From Methylobacterium haplocladii (lineage in GTDB: Bacteria; Pseudomonadota; Alphaproteobacteria; Rhizobiales; Beijerinckiaceae): 64,000 nucleotides of DNA. Below the pieces are notes generated by a model, which ran no database searches, was not told where the DNA came from, and saw only the letters and a program-made list of their open reading frames with translations. The position numbers and the translations under genes were made by a program. Every line of letters starts with the position of its first letter. Position 1 is the stretch's first letter. The stretch covers positions 62,001 through 126,000 of the forward strand of contig NZ_BJZT01000013.1 in the NCBI RefSeq assembly GCF_007992175.1. The letters are read 5' to 3'. This document shows positions 50,693 to 58,826 of this stretch, one piece after another.

Positions 50693-51907
50693 ATGATGTA
50701 CCGTGCGTTCGACGCCCAGACGGATCTGGCCCGGCAGACCCGGGGTTGGGGGCAGTTCCTCAACGCCGCCGCCTCGCCCTGGTCCGGCACGCCGTTCCGC
50801 GAGCAAGCGAACTGGTGGTCGGCCGGCGCGCGCATGATGATGCGCTCCGGCCTCACCTTCGCCCGGCCGGATTACGGCATCGGCACGGTCACCGTCGGCA
50901 ACCGCGAGGTGCCGGTGGTCGAGGAGGCGGTGACGGCGACGCCCTTCGCCACGCTGCTGCGCTTCCGCAAGGACATCGAGACGCCGCAGCCGAAAGTGCT
51001 GGTGCTCGCCCCCCTCTCGGGCCACTTCTCGACGCTGCTGCGCGGCACCGTCCGCACCCTTCTGCCCGACAACGACGTCTACATTACCGATTGGCACAAT
51101 GCCCGCGACGTGCCGCTCGCGGACGGCGCGTTCGGCTTCGACGACTACGTCGACCACGTCGTGCGCTTCCTGGAGACGATGGGCGAGGGCTCGCATCTTC
51201 TCGCCGTCTGCCAGCCCGCCGTGCAGGCCCTGGCGGCGACGGCCGTGATGGCCCACGCCAAGAACCCTGCGCAGCCGCGCAGCATGACCCTGATGGCCGG
51301 GCCGGTGGATTGCCGCATCAGCCCGACTTCGGTCAACGAGCTCGCCACGTCGAAGCCGATCGCGTGGTTCGAGAAGAATCTTCTCAGCACGGTGACCGCC
51401 CGTCACAAGGGCGCCGGCCGCCGGGTCTATCCGGGCTTCATGCAGGTCTCGGCCTTCATCGCGATGAATGCGCAGCGTCACAGCCAGGCCCACCAGGACC
51501 TGTTCTGGCACTACGTCCGGGGCGATGCCGACAAGGCCCGCGCCGTCGAGTCGTTCTACGACGAGTATTTCGCCGTCCTCGATCTCCCGGCCGAGTTCTA
51601 CATCGAGACGGTCAGGACGGTGTTCCAGGACTACACCCTGGCCAAGAACGAGCTGAGCTACCGTGGCAACCCGATCGACATGCGCGAGATCCGCCGGACC
51701 GCGCTGATGACGGTCGAGGGCGAGCGCGACGACATCTGCGCCGTCGGCCAGACCATGGCGGCGCACGATCTCTGCAGCAGCCTGCCCCCGCACATGCGAA
51801 GCCACCACCTGCAGGCCGGCGTCGGCCATTACGGGGTCTTCTCCGGCCGCCGCTGGGAGACGCAGACCTATCCGCTGGTGCGCAACTTCATCCAGTCCCA
51901 CGCCTGA
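50693..51907 (+). CDS. phaZ: Intracellular polyhydroxybutyrate depolymerase
   Basis: A 404-residue protein of the intracellular PHB depolymerase type. It has PKVLVLAPLSGHFSTLLRGT, VYITDWHNARDVPLADGAFG, the nucleophile block HLLAVCQPAVQALAATAVMA with a Cys in place of Ser, as in PhaZ1 of Cupriavidus, and the terminal GVGHYGVFSGRRWETQTYPL with the catalytic His. It degrades stored PHB granules to 3-hydroxybutyrate. The ATG at 50693 is chosen with AGGAG upstream; the longer frame from 50558 overlaps the CtrA box. Single gene. Confidence 0.93.
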   Translation: MMYRAFDAQTDLARQTRGWGQFLNAAASPWSGTPFREQANWWSAGARMMMRSGLTFARPDYGIGTVTVGNREVPVVEEAVTATPFATLLRFRKDIETPQPKVLVLAPLSGHFSTLLRGTVRTLLPDNDVYITDWHNARDVPLADGAFGFDDYVDHVVRFLETMGEGSHLLAVCQPAVQALAATAVMAHAKNPAQPRSMTLMAGPVDCRISPTSVNELATSKPIAWFEKNLLSTVTARHKGAGRRVYPGFMQVSAFIAMNAQRHSQAHQDLFWHYVRGDADKARAVESFYDEYFAVLDLPAEFYIETVRTVFQDYTLAKNELSYRGNPIDMREIRRTALMTVEGERDDICAVGQTMAAHDLCSSLPPHMRSHHLQAGVGHYGVFSGRRWETQTYPLVRNFIQSHA

Positions 51908-52261
51908 GACCGTTTCCGGTCGGTCGGACCGGTGGCGCGCATCCCCTCGCCCCGCTTGCGGGGAGAGGGCCGCGACGACCTCGTTGTCGGCGCGGCGAGG
52001 CGGCAGCCGAAGGTGAGGGGGCTTCGACGTAAGAACCTCGTCCGGCGCCGCCTCCTCACCGTCGCTCCGGCTTCGCCTGCGCTTCCCGCATGGACGACGA
52101 GGTCCATGCGGCCCTCTCCCCGCGTACGGGCAGAGGGAGAGCGCGCGTCGCCGGTCTGATCGACCGGAATGGGAGCGCGCCGTCCAGGCTGCAAAGCCTC
52201 GACCCGCGTGGGACGCGCTGCTCCGCGGCGACGGACGGCTTGCCGCAGGCGGCCGAGCCTC
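51908..52261. repeat. Gene-free stretch with family D repeat copy 3 (about 51935-52155)
   Basis: The core is nearly identical to copies 1 and 2: CGAGGCGGCAGCCGAAGGTG, CACCGTCGCTCCGGCTTCGC, and GCATGGACGACGAGGTCCATGC as an inverted pair. The remainder (52160-52261) shows no gene. Confidence 0.85.
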
Positions 52262-52279
52262 ATATAGTCCGAGCTATAT
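52262..52279. promoter_or_regulatory. Dyad in the irr promoter region
   Basis: ATATAGTCCGAGCTATAT has 6-bp inverted arms with a 6-base centre, 33 bases upstream of the irr ATG. It could be an operator or overlap the -10 element; it is not a canonical ICE motif. Confidence 0.4.
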
Positions 52280-52312
52280 TCTCAGGTGAAGAGTGAGCCG
52301 TCAGTCCCGCCG

Positions 52313-52822
52313 ATGTCCGATTTCGTGCAGCTACAGGCCGCGTTGAACGCGCGGACGTCGTCCGTTCCGAGCGAGTCCGGTTTGCCGGGCCGTCGCGGTT
52401 GCCCTCTGTCCGACCTGCGCGATCGCCTGCGCCGGGCGGGTCTGCGGCCGACCCGTCAGCGCCTGTCGCTGGGCTGGCTCCTGTTCGGCCGCGGCGACCG
52501 CCACCTGACGGCGGAAATGCTGTACGACGAGGCGATGCGGGCCAAGGTGCCGGTCTCGCTGGCCACCGTCTACAACACGCTGCACCAGTTCACGGAAGCC
52601 GGCCTGCTGCGCCAGCTCGCGCTGGACGGCTCCAAGGCCTATTTCGACACCAACCCGAGCGAGCATCACCACTTCTTCCTTGAGGAAGAGGGCGAGGTGC
52701 TGGACATGCCGGAATGCGGCATCTCGGTGGATTCCCTGCCGGACGCGCCCGAGGGCATGGAGATCGCCGGCGTCGAGGTGATCGTGCGCCTGCGCCGACG
52801 GGCGGTCGCCGGCCGGGCCTGA
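52313..52822 (+). CDS. irr: Iron response regulator Irr (Fur family)
   Basis: A 169-residue Fur-family protein with the Irr winged-helix block GLRPTRQRLSLGWLLFGRGD, ATVYNTLHQFTEAGLLRQLA and the His-rich heme/metal site SEHHHFFLEEEGEVLDMPEC. The N-terminal heme-regulatory Cys-Pro is present as GCPLSD (Cys about 30), where Bradyrhizobium Irr has GCPWHD. Irr controls heme synthesis and iron genes and is destabilised by heme in Bradyrhizobium. The ATG at 52313 is preferred to one nine codons upstream. Followed by a strong terminator. Confidence 0.94.
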   Translation: MSDFVQLQAALNARTSSVPSESGLPGRRGCPLSDLRDRLRRAGLRPTRQRLSLGWLLFGRGDRHLTAEMLYDEAMRAKVPVSLATVYNTLHQFTEAGLLRQLALDGSKAYFDTNPSEHHHFFLEEEGEVLDMPECGISVDSLPDAPEGMEIAGVEVIVRLRRRAVAGRA

Positions 52823-52847
52823 TCCCGAACCGCTATCGGACGTTGTG

Positions 52848-52875
52848 AAGCCGGCGAGAGGATCGCCGGCTTTTT
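52848..52875 (+). terminator. Intrinsic terminator after irr
   Basis: A perfect 10-bp stem AAGCCGGCGA/TCGCCGGCTT with loop GAGGA followed by TTT. It ends exactly at the stop codon of the convergent SH3-domain gene. Confidence 0.85.
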
Positions 52876-53418
52876 CTATTCCACCGACTCGTTCGGGTAG
52901 ACGCCCCAGAGCCGCTCCTGGCGGATGTAGCCGTCGACGTCGCCGCGGGTCTGCGGCAGCGCGACGACGATGCGGCACCAGCTGCCGCTGCAGTTCTTCA
53001 CGCTGCCGATGACGCCGGCTTCGAGCTTGGCCTCTTCGCTCGAGCCGCCATCGGCGCGAGCGAGCAGCGGCACCGTCGGCGCGGCCTTGTCGCCCGTCGG
53101 TGCGGTGACGACAGCGGTGCGGCGGCCCGACAGCAGCGAGTGCAGCACCCAGCCCTCCGTGCCCTCGGAGTCACGGATGCGGCGCCAGGTCTCGTATTCG
53201 GCGATGATCTCCACGGGCAGGCCAGCCCGGCGGAACACCCAGAGCGTGCGGTGATCCTTCGAGGGTCCCTCGCGCAGGTTGACGCGATCGGTCTTGAGGC
53301 TGGCATAGCGCGGCAGCGGCAGCTTCGTCGCCCGCCCGCCGTCGTTGGAGACGGCGCGCGCCGGACCGGCCGCCGCCAGCAGGGCGCCTAAGGAAATCCC
53401 GAGAATCGCAGCGCGCAT
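52876..53418 (-). CDS. Exported SH3-domain protein
   Basis: A 180-residue protein with a signal peptide (MRAAILGISLGALLAAAGPA then RA) and two bacterial SH3-like units: YASLKTDRVNLREGPSKDHR to EGWVLHSLLSGRR, and VPLLARADGGSSEEAKLEAG to CSGSWCRIVVA. It probably binds peptidoglycan in the periplasm. The ATG at 53418 directly precedes the signal peptide; longer frames lie in the upstream gap. Convergent with irr. Confidence 0.88.
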   Translation of the reverse strand: MRAAILGISLGALLAAAGPARAVSNDGGRATKLPLPRYASLKTDRVNLREGPSKDHRTLWVFRRAGLPVEIIAEYETWRRIRDSEGTEGWVLHSLLSGRRTAVVTAPTGDKAAPTVPLLARADGGSSEEAKLEAGVIGSVKNCSGSWCRIVVALPQTRGDVDGYIRQERLWGVYPNESVE

Positions 53419-53636
53419 CGTCAATCGTCCTCCGCTCGTCGCCCGGAGCCGCGGGGGCCTCGCCCGCATTGTCTTCCGACCTCTCTCTGATAGAGAAACG
53501 GGGAAGATGTGCGGCGGGGCAAACCCCGAGGCGCGTCGGCCGATCGCTCCATCTGGCCGTGTCACGGTTAACGGAGCGTAAGCCGGAGCGCCGGTGGGCC
53601 GGCCGAACGCGAAGCCAGTCCCTCGCGGGAGGATCC

Positions 53637-54641
53637 ATGTCGTCGTTGAAGCGCAAGCCGCTCGTTGTGGTGACGCGGCGCCTGCCGGAGGCGGTGGAGT
53701 CGCGGATGCGCGAACTCTTCGATTGCCGCCTGAACCCGGACGACAAGCCGCTGGAGCAGGAGGCCCTCGTGGCCGCCTTGCGCGAGGCCGACGTCCTGGT
53801 CCCCACCGTCACCGACGAGATCGATGCCGGGCTGCTCGCGCAGGCCGGGCCGAACCTCAGGCTGATCGCGAATTTCGGCAACGGCGTCGACCACATCGAC
53901 GTCGGCACCGCGCTGGAGCGCGGCATCACGGTCACCAACACGCCGGGCGTCCTCACCGAGGACACTGCCGACATGACCATGGCGCTGATCCTGGCCGTGG
54001 CCCGCCGCGTCGCCGAAGGCGCGCGCATCATTCCCGACGACGCCTGGAGCACCGGCTGGTCGCCGACCTGGATGCTCGGCCGCCGCATCACGGGCAAGCG
54101 CCTCGGCATCGTCGGCATGGGCCGGATCGGGCAGGCGCTCGCCCGCCGCGCCAAGGCCTTCGGCCTGTCGATCCACTACCACAACCGCCGCCGGGTGCCC
54201 TCGGCCATCGAGTCCGGCCTCGATGCGACCTACTGGGAATCCCTCGACCAGATGCTCGCCCGCGTGGACGTCGTCTCGGTGAACTGCCCGCACACGCCGG
54301 CGACCTACCACCTGCTCTCCGCGCGCCGGCTGAAGCTCCTGAAGCCCGAAGCCATCGTCGTGAACACCGCCCGCGGCGAGGTCATCGACGAGAACGCTCT
54401 CGCGCGGCTGATCGAGGCGGGCGAGATCTCGGGCGCCGGTCTCGACGTGTTCGAGCAGGAACCCGCCGTCAGCCCGCGTCTCGTCAAGCTCGCCCGTGCC
54501 GGCAAGGTGGTTCTGCTGCCGCATATGGGCTCGGCGACGCACGAGAGCCGCACCGACATGGGCGAGAAGGTCATCATCAACATCAAGACCTTCATGGACG
54601 GCCACCGGCCGCCCGACCGCATCCTTCCCAGTATGCTCTGA
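53637..54641 (+). CDS. D-2-hydroxyacid dehydrogenase (glyoxylate/hydroxypyruvate reductase-like)
   Basis: A 334-residue NAD(P)-dependent enzyme. The Rossmann motif GIVGMGRIGQALARRAKAFG is followed by NHRRRVPS-type cofactor residues (YHNRRR), the catalytic Arg in VVNTARGEVIDENALARLIE, Glu in AGLDVFEQEP and His in VVLLPHMGSATHES. It likely reduces glyoxylate or hydroxypyruvate; which one, and NADH or NADPH, cannot be fixed by eye, although the basic residues after beta2 favour NADPH. The ATG has GGGAGGA upstream. The next gene follows after 17 bases. Confidence 0.9.
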   Translation: MSSLKRKPLVVVTRRLPEAVESRMRELFDCRLNPDDKPLEQEALVAALREADVLVPTVTDEIDAGLLAQAGPNLRLIANFGNGVDHIDVGTALERGITVTNTPGVLTEDTADMTMALILAVARRVAEGARIIPDDAWSTGWSPTWMLGRRITGKRLGIVGMGRIGQALARRAKAFGLSIHYHNRRRVPSAIESGLDATYWESLDQMLARVDVVSVNCPHTPATYHLLSARRLKLLKPEAIVVNTARGEVIDENALARLIEAGEISGAGLDVFEQEPAVSPRLVKLARAGKVVLLPHMGSATHESRTDMGEKVIINIKTFMDGHRPPDRILPSML

Positions 54642-54658
54642 GCGCGAAAGAGACGGCG

Positions 54659-54949
54659 ATGGCGAGCGATCCCGATTCCGATCCGGCCCTCGCCCGGCTC
54701 GTCGAACTGGCCGAGACCGCGGCCCGCGCGAAGGGCTCGGTGGAGCGTTTGCAGGACATCAGCCCCGAGGACTGGCAGCGCGTGCTCGACCGGGTGGCCG
54801 CGCAGGCTCAGCGGGACGGCACGATCCTGCCGGACGGCTGGAAGAAGATGCTCGTCCGATACCGCGACGGGGAGCGGCTGCGGTCGGACACGGACGATGT
54901 CCGCCTCGCGGAGCAGGGCGAGGTGTTTTCGCGCGAGGACGACGCCTGA
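54659..54949 (+). CDS. Hypothetical small acidic protein
   Basis: A 96-residue acidic protein (MASDPDSDPALARLVELAE, then WQRVLDRVAAQAQRDGTILP and RLAEQGEVFSREDDA) with no known domain. It is 17 bases after the D-2-hydroxyacid dehydrogenase stop on the same strand, so the two are probably co-transcribed. Codon bias is gene-like throughout. Confidence 0.75.
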   Translation: MASDPDSDPALARLVELAETAARAKGSVERLQDISPEDWQRVLDRVAAQAQRDGTILPDGWKKMLVRYRDGERLRSDTDDVRLAEQGEVFSREDDA

Positions 54950-54969
54950 CACGCTTCGGGTTGGGCTGA

Positions 54970-55140
54970 TCGATGGTGCGCATATTCCTCTCCCCGCGTG
55001 CGGGAAGAGGCCTTCATGGACTTCGTCGTCCATGAAGGAAGCGGAGGCGAAGCCGTAGCGACGGTGAGGGGGCGACTCCGGAAGAGCCTCGCCCGGCATT
55101 GACACCTCACCTTCGGCTGCCGCCTCGCGCGCAGGCCGAA
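54970..55140. repeat. Intergenic repeat, family D copy 4
   Basis: It carries CTCTCCCCGCGTGCGGGAAG, TTCATGGACTTCGTCGTCCATGAA and GGCGAAGCCGTAGCGACGGT, the family D sub-motifs in the opposite orientation to copies 1-3. It lies between the small acidic protein gene and the convergent EI24 gene. Confidence 0.8.
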
Positions 55141-55171
55141 CGGTTCCGCCGGAAGCGGTTGGTGATCACAC

Positions 55172-55885
55172 CTACCGCAGCCGCTCCGCTGCCGGCGCTT
55201 CGAGCAGCGCCTTGCGACTCAATCCCTTGTGCAGGTGGACCATCAGCGCGATGCCGAAGAGCGGCACGATCAGGTTGACGATCGGCACCACCATCAGGCC
55301 GGCGAGCATGGCGCCCCCGGCGAGCGTCCTGACGCTGAAGTGCCGGCGCATCGCCTGCGCTTCGGCGAGCGGCCGGAAGCGGCTGGCGGCCGCTTCGAAA
55401 TACTCGCGGGCGAGCAGGTAGGTGTTGGCGCCGAAGAAGGCGACGAGGTTCACGCCGGGCACGAAGATCAGGATCAGCGCCACGAGGTTGACCGCGAGCG
55501 CCAGCCCGGCGAAGCGCAGGGCGTAGAGCAGCGCCTGTCCCCAGGGCAGCGGGCGACCGGGCGGATCGTTCGGAAAGTCCGTCTGCTCGACGATCGCGGC
55601 CGCATCGTCGAGGAAGAAGCCGGCCACCAGGATCGACACCGCCGGCATGATGTAGGCCAGCGCCACGAACAGCCCGGCGCCGGCGAGGAAGAACGCGATC
55701 GTGTCGAGGATCGGGTAATCCGCCGCGATGTGGTGGCTCGACTGGAACCACTGGATCAGCCGCGTCAGCCCGAACCAGACGACGATCAGCAGGCCCAGCG
55801 TCAGGCCCAGCGACTTCAGCAGGATCGCCCGCATCGGCGGGGAAAAGACCTGCCGCAGGGCCGCGGCGGCGGCGGAGATCAGCAT
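55172..55885 (-). CDS. EI24/CysZ-like inner-membrane protein
   Basis: A 237-residue protein with about four to six membrane segments (ILLKSLGLTLGLLIVVWFGL, TIAFFLAGAGLFVALAYIMP, LRFAGLALAVNLVALILIFV, MLAGLMVVPIVNLIVPLFGI) and the EI24 pattern FFGANTYLLAREYFEAAASR. CysZ proteins move sulfate; whether this one does is inferred from family resemblance only. The ATG at 55885 gives MLISAAAAALRQVFSP. It is transcribed alone. Confidence 0.82.
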   Translation of the reverse strand: MLISAAAAALRQVFSPPMRAILLKSLGLTLGLLIVVWFGLTRLIQWFQSSHHIAADYPILDTIAFFLAGAGLFVALAYIMPAVSILVAGFFLDDAAAIVEQTDFPNDPPGRPLPWGQALLYALRFAGLALAVNLVALILIFVPGVNLVAFFGANTYLLAREYFEAAASRFRPLAEAQAMRRHFSVRTLAGGAMLAGLMVVPIVNLIVPLFGIALMVHLHKGLSRKALLEAPAAERLR

Positions 55886-56237
55886 GGCGTATCCGGACTC
55901 GTGACGGCGTCGCGTCGGGTTCTCGCCGCAGCGCGGCATTCGCGCAAGACCAGCGCGGGGATGTCCAGGGCTCCGAACTCGGGTTCACGGCAACGGGCGC
56001 CAGATCAGTCGATCCCGCTCCGTCATTCCGGGGCTCGCCGAAGGCGAGCGCCCGGAACCCACGACCGGCCTCGACGCCATGCCGAAGCGGCGCATCACGG
56101 ATGGGTTCCGGGTTCCGCTCCGCGGCCCCGGAATGACGGGGTGGCCGCTACGAGCTTCGACGTGATGTCCGCTGTCGGGCTCGTTTTCCCGGCCCGCACG
56201 TTCACCCGGCGAACGCGATCCGAGAACGGAGCCGACC
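55886..56237. repeat. Gene-free stretch with family A repeat copy 3 (56021-56138)
   Basis: The ends are CGTCATTCCGGGG and CCCCGGAATGACG, a perfect 13-bp inverted pair, with GAGCGCCCGGAACCCA and TGGGTTCCGGGTTCCGCTCC inside. The rest of the gap shows no gene. Confidence 0.85.
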
Positions 56238-57185
56238 ATGCCGAGATCCGCCGCCGCCCTGCTGCTCGGGAGCCTGCTGCTCGCGGGCCCGGCCAGCGCC
56301 CACGAAGTCGGCGCCTGGGCCGGCGCGAGCAGCGCGCCCGCCGAGCGCTCGGAGGTCGCCGTCGCCGCCATCGACGGCAAGGCCTACGTCGTCGGCGACT
56401 ACAACGGCGCCACCGAACTGTTGATCTACGACCTCGCCAGGGACAGCTGGAGCCGTGGCGCGGCGTTTCCCTATCCCGTCCATCACACCATGGCGGTGGG
56501 GCAGGGCGGCAGGATCTACGTGTTCGGCGGCTACGTGAACGGCTGGGAGGCCACCGACAAGGTCTGGGCCTACGATCCGAAGACGAACGCCTGGGAGCCG
56601 CGCGCGCCGTTGCCCACCGCCCGCGCCGCAGGCGGCGCGACGCTCCTGGGCGAAAGGATCCATGTCGTCAGCGGCAGCGTCTCCGGCCGCAAGAACACCC
56701 CCGTCCACGAGGTCTACGATCCGGCCCGGGACAGTTGGAGCACGGCTGCATCGCTCACCACCCCCCGCGACCACCTCTCGGTCCAGGCCATCGACGGCCG
56801 GATCGTCGCGGTGGGCGGACGGGTCGACGGGAATTCCGGAGCCAACCTCACCACGAACCAGGTCTACGACCCCGGAAAGGATGCCTGGACGGAGGCCGCG
56901 CCGCTGCCGACCGCACGCAGCGGCACCGCCTCGGCCGTGCTCGGCCAGGACGTCTACGTGATCGGCGGCGAATCGAAGGAGAAGACCTACGACGAGGTCG
57001 AGGCCTTCGACCTGCCGAAGAACTTCTGGCGCAGCCTCGCCCGGCTGCCGAGCGCCCGGCACGGCTTCGGCGCGGTGACCTATGACGGCCGGATCTACAC
57101 GATCGTCGGCAGCCCGAAGCCCGGCGGCTTCAAGTCGGGGACGGTCGAGGTTTTCGATCCGAAGGGCGAGCCCGCCGTGCGCTGA
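56238..57185 (+). CDS. Exported kelch-repeat protein
   Basis: A 315-residue protein with a signal peptide (MPRSAAALLLGSLLLAGPAS, A, then HEVG) and about five to six kelch units, each with a GG-type doublet and spaced Tyr/Trp, such as GGRIYVFGGYVNGWEATDKV-WAYDP, VVAVGGRV and DVYVIGGESKEKTYDEVEAF. It should form a periplasmic beta-propeller; partners are unknown. The ATG directly precedes the signal peptide. It is followed by an MFS transporter gene after 121 bases. Confidence 0.9.
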   Translation: MPRSAAALLLGSLLLAGPASAHEVGAWAGASSAPAERSEVAVAAIDGKAYVVGDYNGATELLIYDLARDSWSRGAAFPYPVHHTMAVGQGGRIYVFGGYVNGWEATDKVWAYDPKTNAWEPRAPLPTARAAGGATLLGERIHVVSGSVSGRKNTPVHEVYDPARDSWSTAASLTTPRDHLSVQAIDGRIVAVGGRVDGNSGANLTTNQVYDPGKDAWTEAAPLPTARSGTASAVLGQDVYVIGGESKEKTYDEVEAFDLPKNFWRSLARLPSARHGFGAVTYDGRIYTIVGSPKPGGFKSGTVEVFDPKGEPAVR

Positions 57186-57306
57186 CGCACGGGGCGTTCG
57201 CGCCCCGGCTGCACCGGGCACGGGTCCGACATGAGCGTCGTGGCCCTGCGCGACCGCGCCTGCGTCGCTAGGTTGTCTTCATGTTGCGACGCAAAAAGAA
57301 TCGGCC

Positions 57307-58536
57307 ATGACGAACACGCCTACCGTCAGCTGCGACGAGGCTCAGGCGCTGCCCGCCGGCCGCGCGGTGAGTCCCTCGCTCGTCATCCTGGCGCTGGCCA
57401 TCGGCGGCTTCGCCATCGGCACGACCGAGTTCGCCTCGATGAGCCTGCTGCCGGAATTCGCACCGGCGCTCGGCATCGACGTGCCTACCGGCGGCCACGT
57501 CATCAGCGCCTATGCGCTGGGCGTCGTCGTCGGCGCGCCGATCATCGCGGTGCTGGCGGCGCGGATCGCGCGGCGCACGCTGCTCGTCGGGCTCATGGTG
57601 ATGTTTGCAGGCGGTAACCTGCTCTCCGCGCTCGCCCCGAGCTACCACGCGATGCTCGCCTTCCGCTTCTTCGCCGGCCTGCCGCACGGCGCCTACTTCG
57701 GCGTTGCGATGCTGCTCGCCTCCTCGTTGGTCCCTCGCGACAAACGCGCGGGGGCGTCGGCGAAAGTGCTGACCGGGCTGACCGTCGCGACGGTGGTCGG
57801 CGTGCCGTTCGCGAACGTCGTCGGCCAGGTCTTCGGCTGGCGCTGGAGCTTTGCCATCGTCGCCGGGCTGGCGCTGCTGACGGCGGCCCTCGTGCGGCTC
57901 TATGCGCCGCTCGGCGCGCCGATCCCGGGGGCGAGCCCCTTGCGTGAACTCGATGCGCTCAAGAGCCGGCAGGTCTGGCTCACCCTCGCCATCGGCGCCA
58001 TCGGCTTCGGCGGGATGTTTTCCGTCTATACCTACCTCGCCTCGACCATGCTGGAGGTGACCAGGACCTCGCCGGCCCTGATCCCCGTGGCGCTCGCCGT
58101 GTTCGGCTTGGGCCTCACCGTCGGCAACCTCGCCTGGGCCTGGATCGCCGACCGCTCCGGCGCACTGATGGCCTCGGCCGGCGCGACGCTGGTGTGGAGC
58201 GCGGTGATGCTGGCGCTCTACCCCGCGGCGACCGCGAGCCTCTGGACGCTCCTGCCCGTCGTCTTCCTGATCGGCAGCGGCGGCGGCCTGGCCACCATCC
58301 TGCAGACCCGCCTGATGGACGTGGCGGAGGACGCGCAGACGCTGGCCGCCGCGCTCAACCATTCGGCCTTCAACGTCGCCAACGCGCTGGGTCCCTGGCT
58401 CGCCGGCCTCGCCATCGCCGCCGGGTATGGCTTGCCGGCGACGGGCTGGGTCGGCGTGGCGCTGGCGCTCGGGGGGCTCGCGGTGTGGGCGGGGTCGCTA
58501 GTGTCGGATCGGGGACAAGCGCGGGTGGTCGCGTAA
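57307..58536 (+). CDS. MFS transporter, DHA1 (AraJ-like) type
   Basis: A 409-residue, 12-helix transporter. The first helix ends in the family's GGFAIGTTEFASMSLLPEFA, loop 2-3 has VVVGAPIIAVLAARIARRTL, and helix 4-5 has FFAGLPHGAYFGVAMLLASS. The profile is that of proton-driven sugar/drug exporters like AraJ and YdhP. Substrate unknown. Its stop codon lies at the left edge of a lower-GC segment. Confidence 0.9.
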   Translation: MTNTPTVSCDEAQALPAGRAVSPSLVILALAIGGFAIGTTEFASMSLLPEFAPALGIDVPTGGHVISAYALGVVVGAPIIAVLAARIARRTLLVGLMVMFAGGNLLSALAPSYHAMLAFRFFAGLPHGAYFGVAMLLASSLVPRDKRAGASAKVLTGLTVATVVGVPFANVVGQVFGWRWSFAIVAGLALLTAALVRLYAPLGAPIPGASPLRELDALKSRQVWLTLAIGAIGFGGMFSVYTYLASTMLEVTRTSPALIPVALAVFGLGLTVGNLAWAWIADRSGALMASAGATLVWSAVMLALYPAATASLWTLLPVVFLIGSGGGLATILQTRLMDVAEDAQTLAAALNHSAFNVANALGPWLAGLAIAAGYGLPATGWVGVALALGGLAVWAGSLVSDRGQARVVA

Positions 58537-58826
58537 TTGGGTGCTGGTGGAGCAAATCTGACGCTCGGGTCCTCTTCGCATGGGCCGATTTCAACCCAAC
58601 GTCGCCATTCAGGGTGTTTCCATTGCAGCCCGAAACTTGCCATTCGCTCGGTTTTCTACGGGCCAAACTCGAGCCGTTAGCAACCTGACATGACCAAGCT
58701 AGGCTGGCGTACCTTCGTTCGAAAAGATGCTTAATTCGGGAACGACCTCATAAGAGGCAGGCGCGCCCGCTCCGACTGGGCCGCCCCGTTTCGTGCCCGC
58801 GTCGGATATCATGTAGGTGGTGAAAC
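58537..58826. other. Left flank of the ATPase island, no gene
   Basis: Codon-like bias vanishes after the MFS stop. The TAATTG at 58534-58539 recurs at 60682-60687, at the right edge of the island. No other conserved feature is seen; the ATPase promoter must lie here. Confidence 0.4.
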
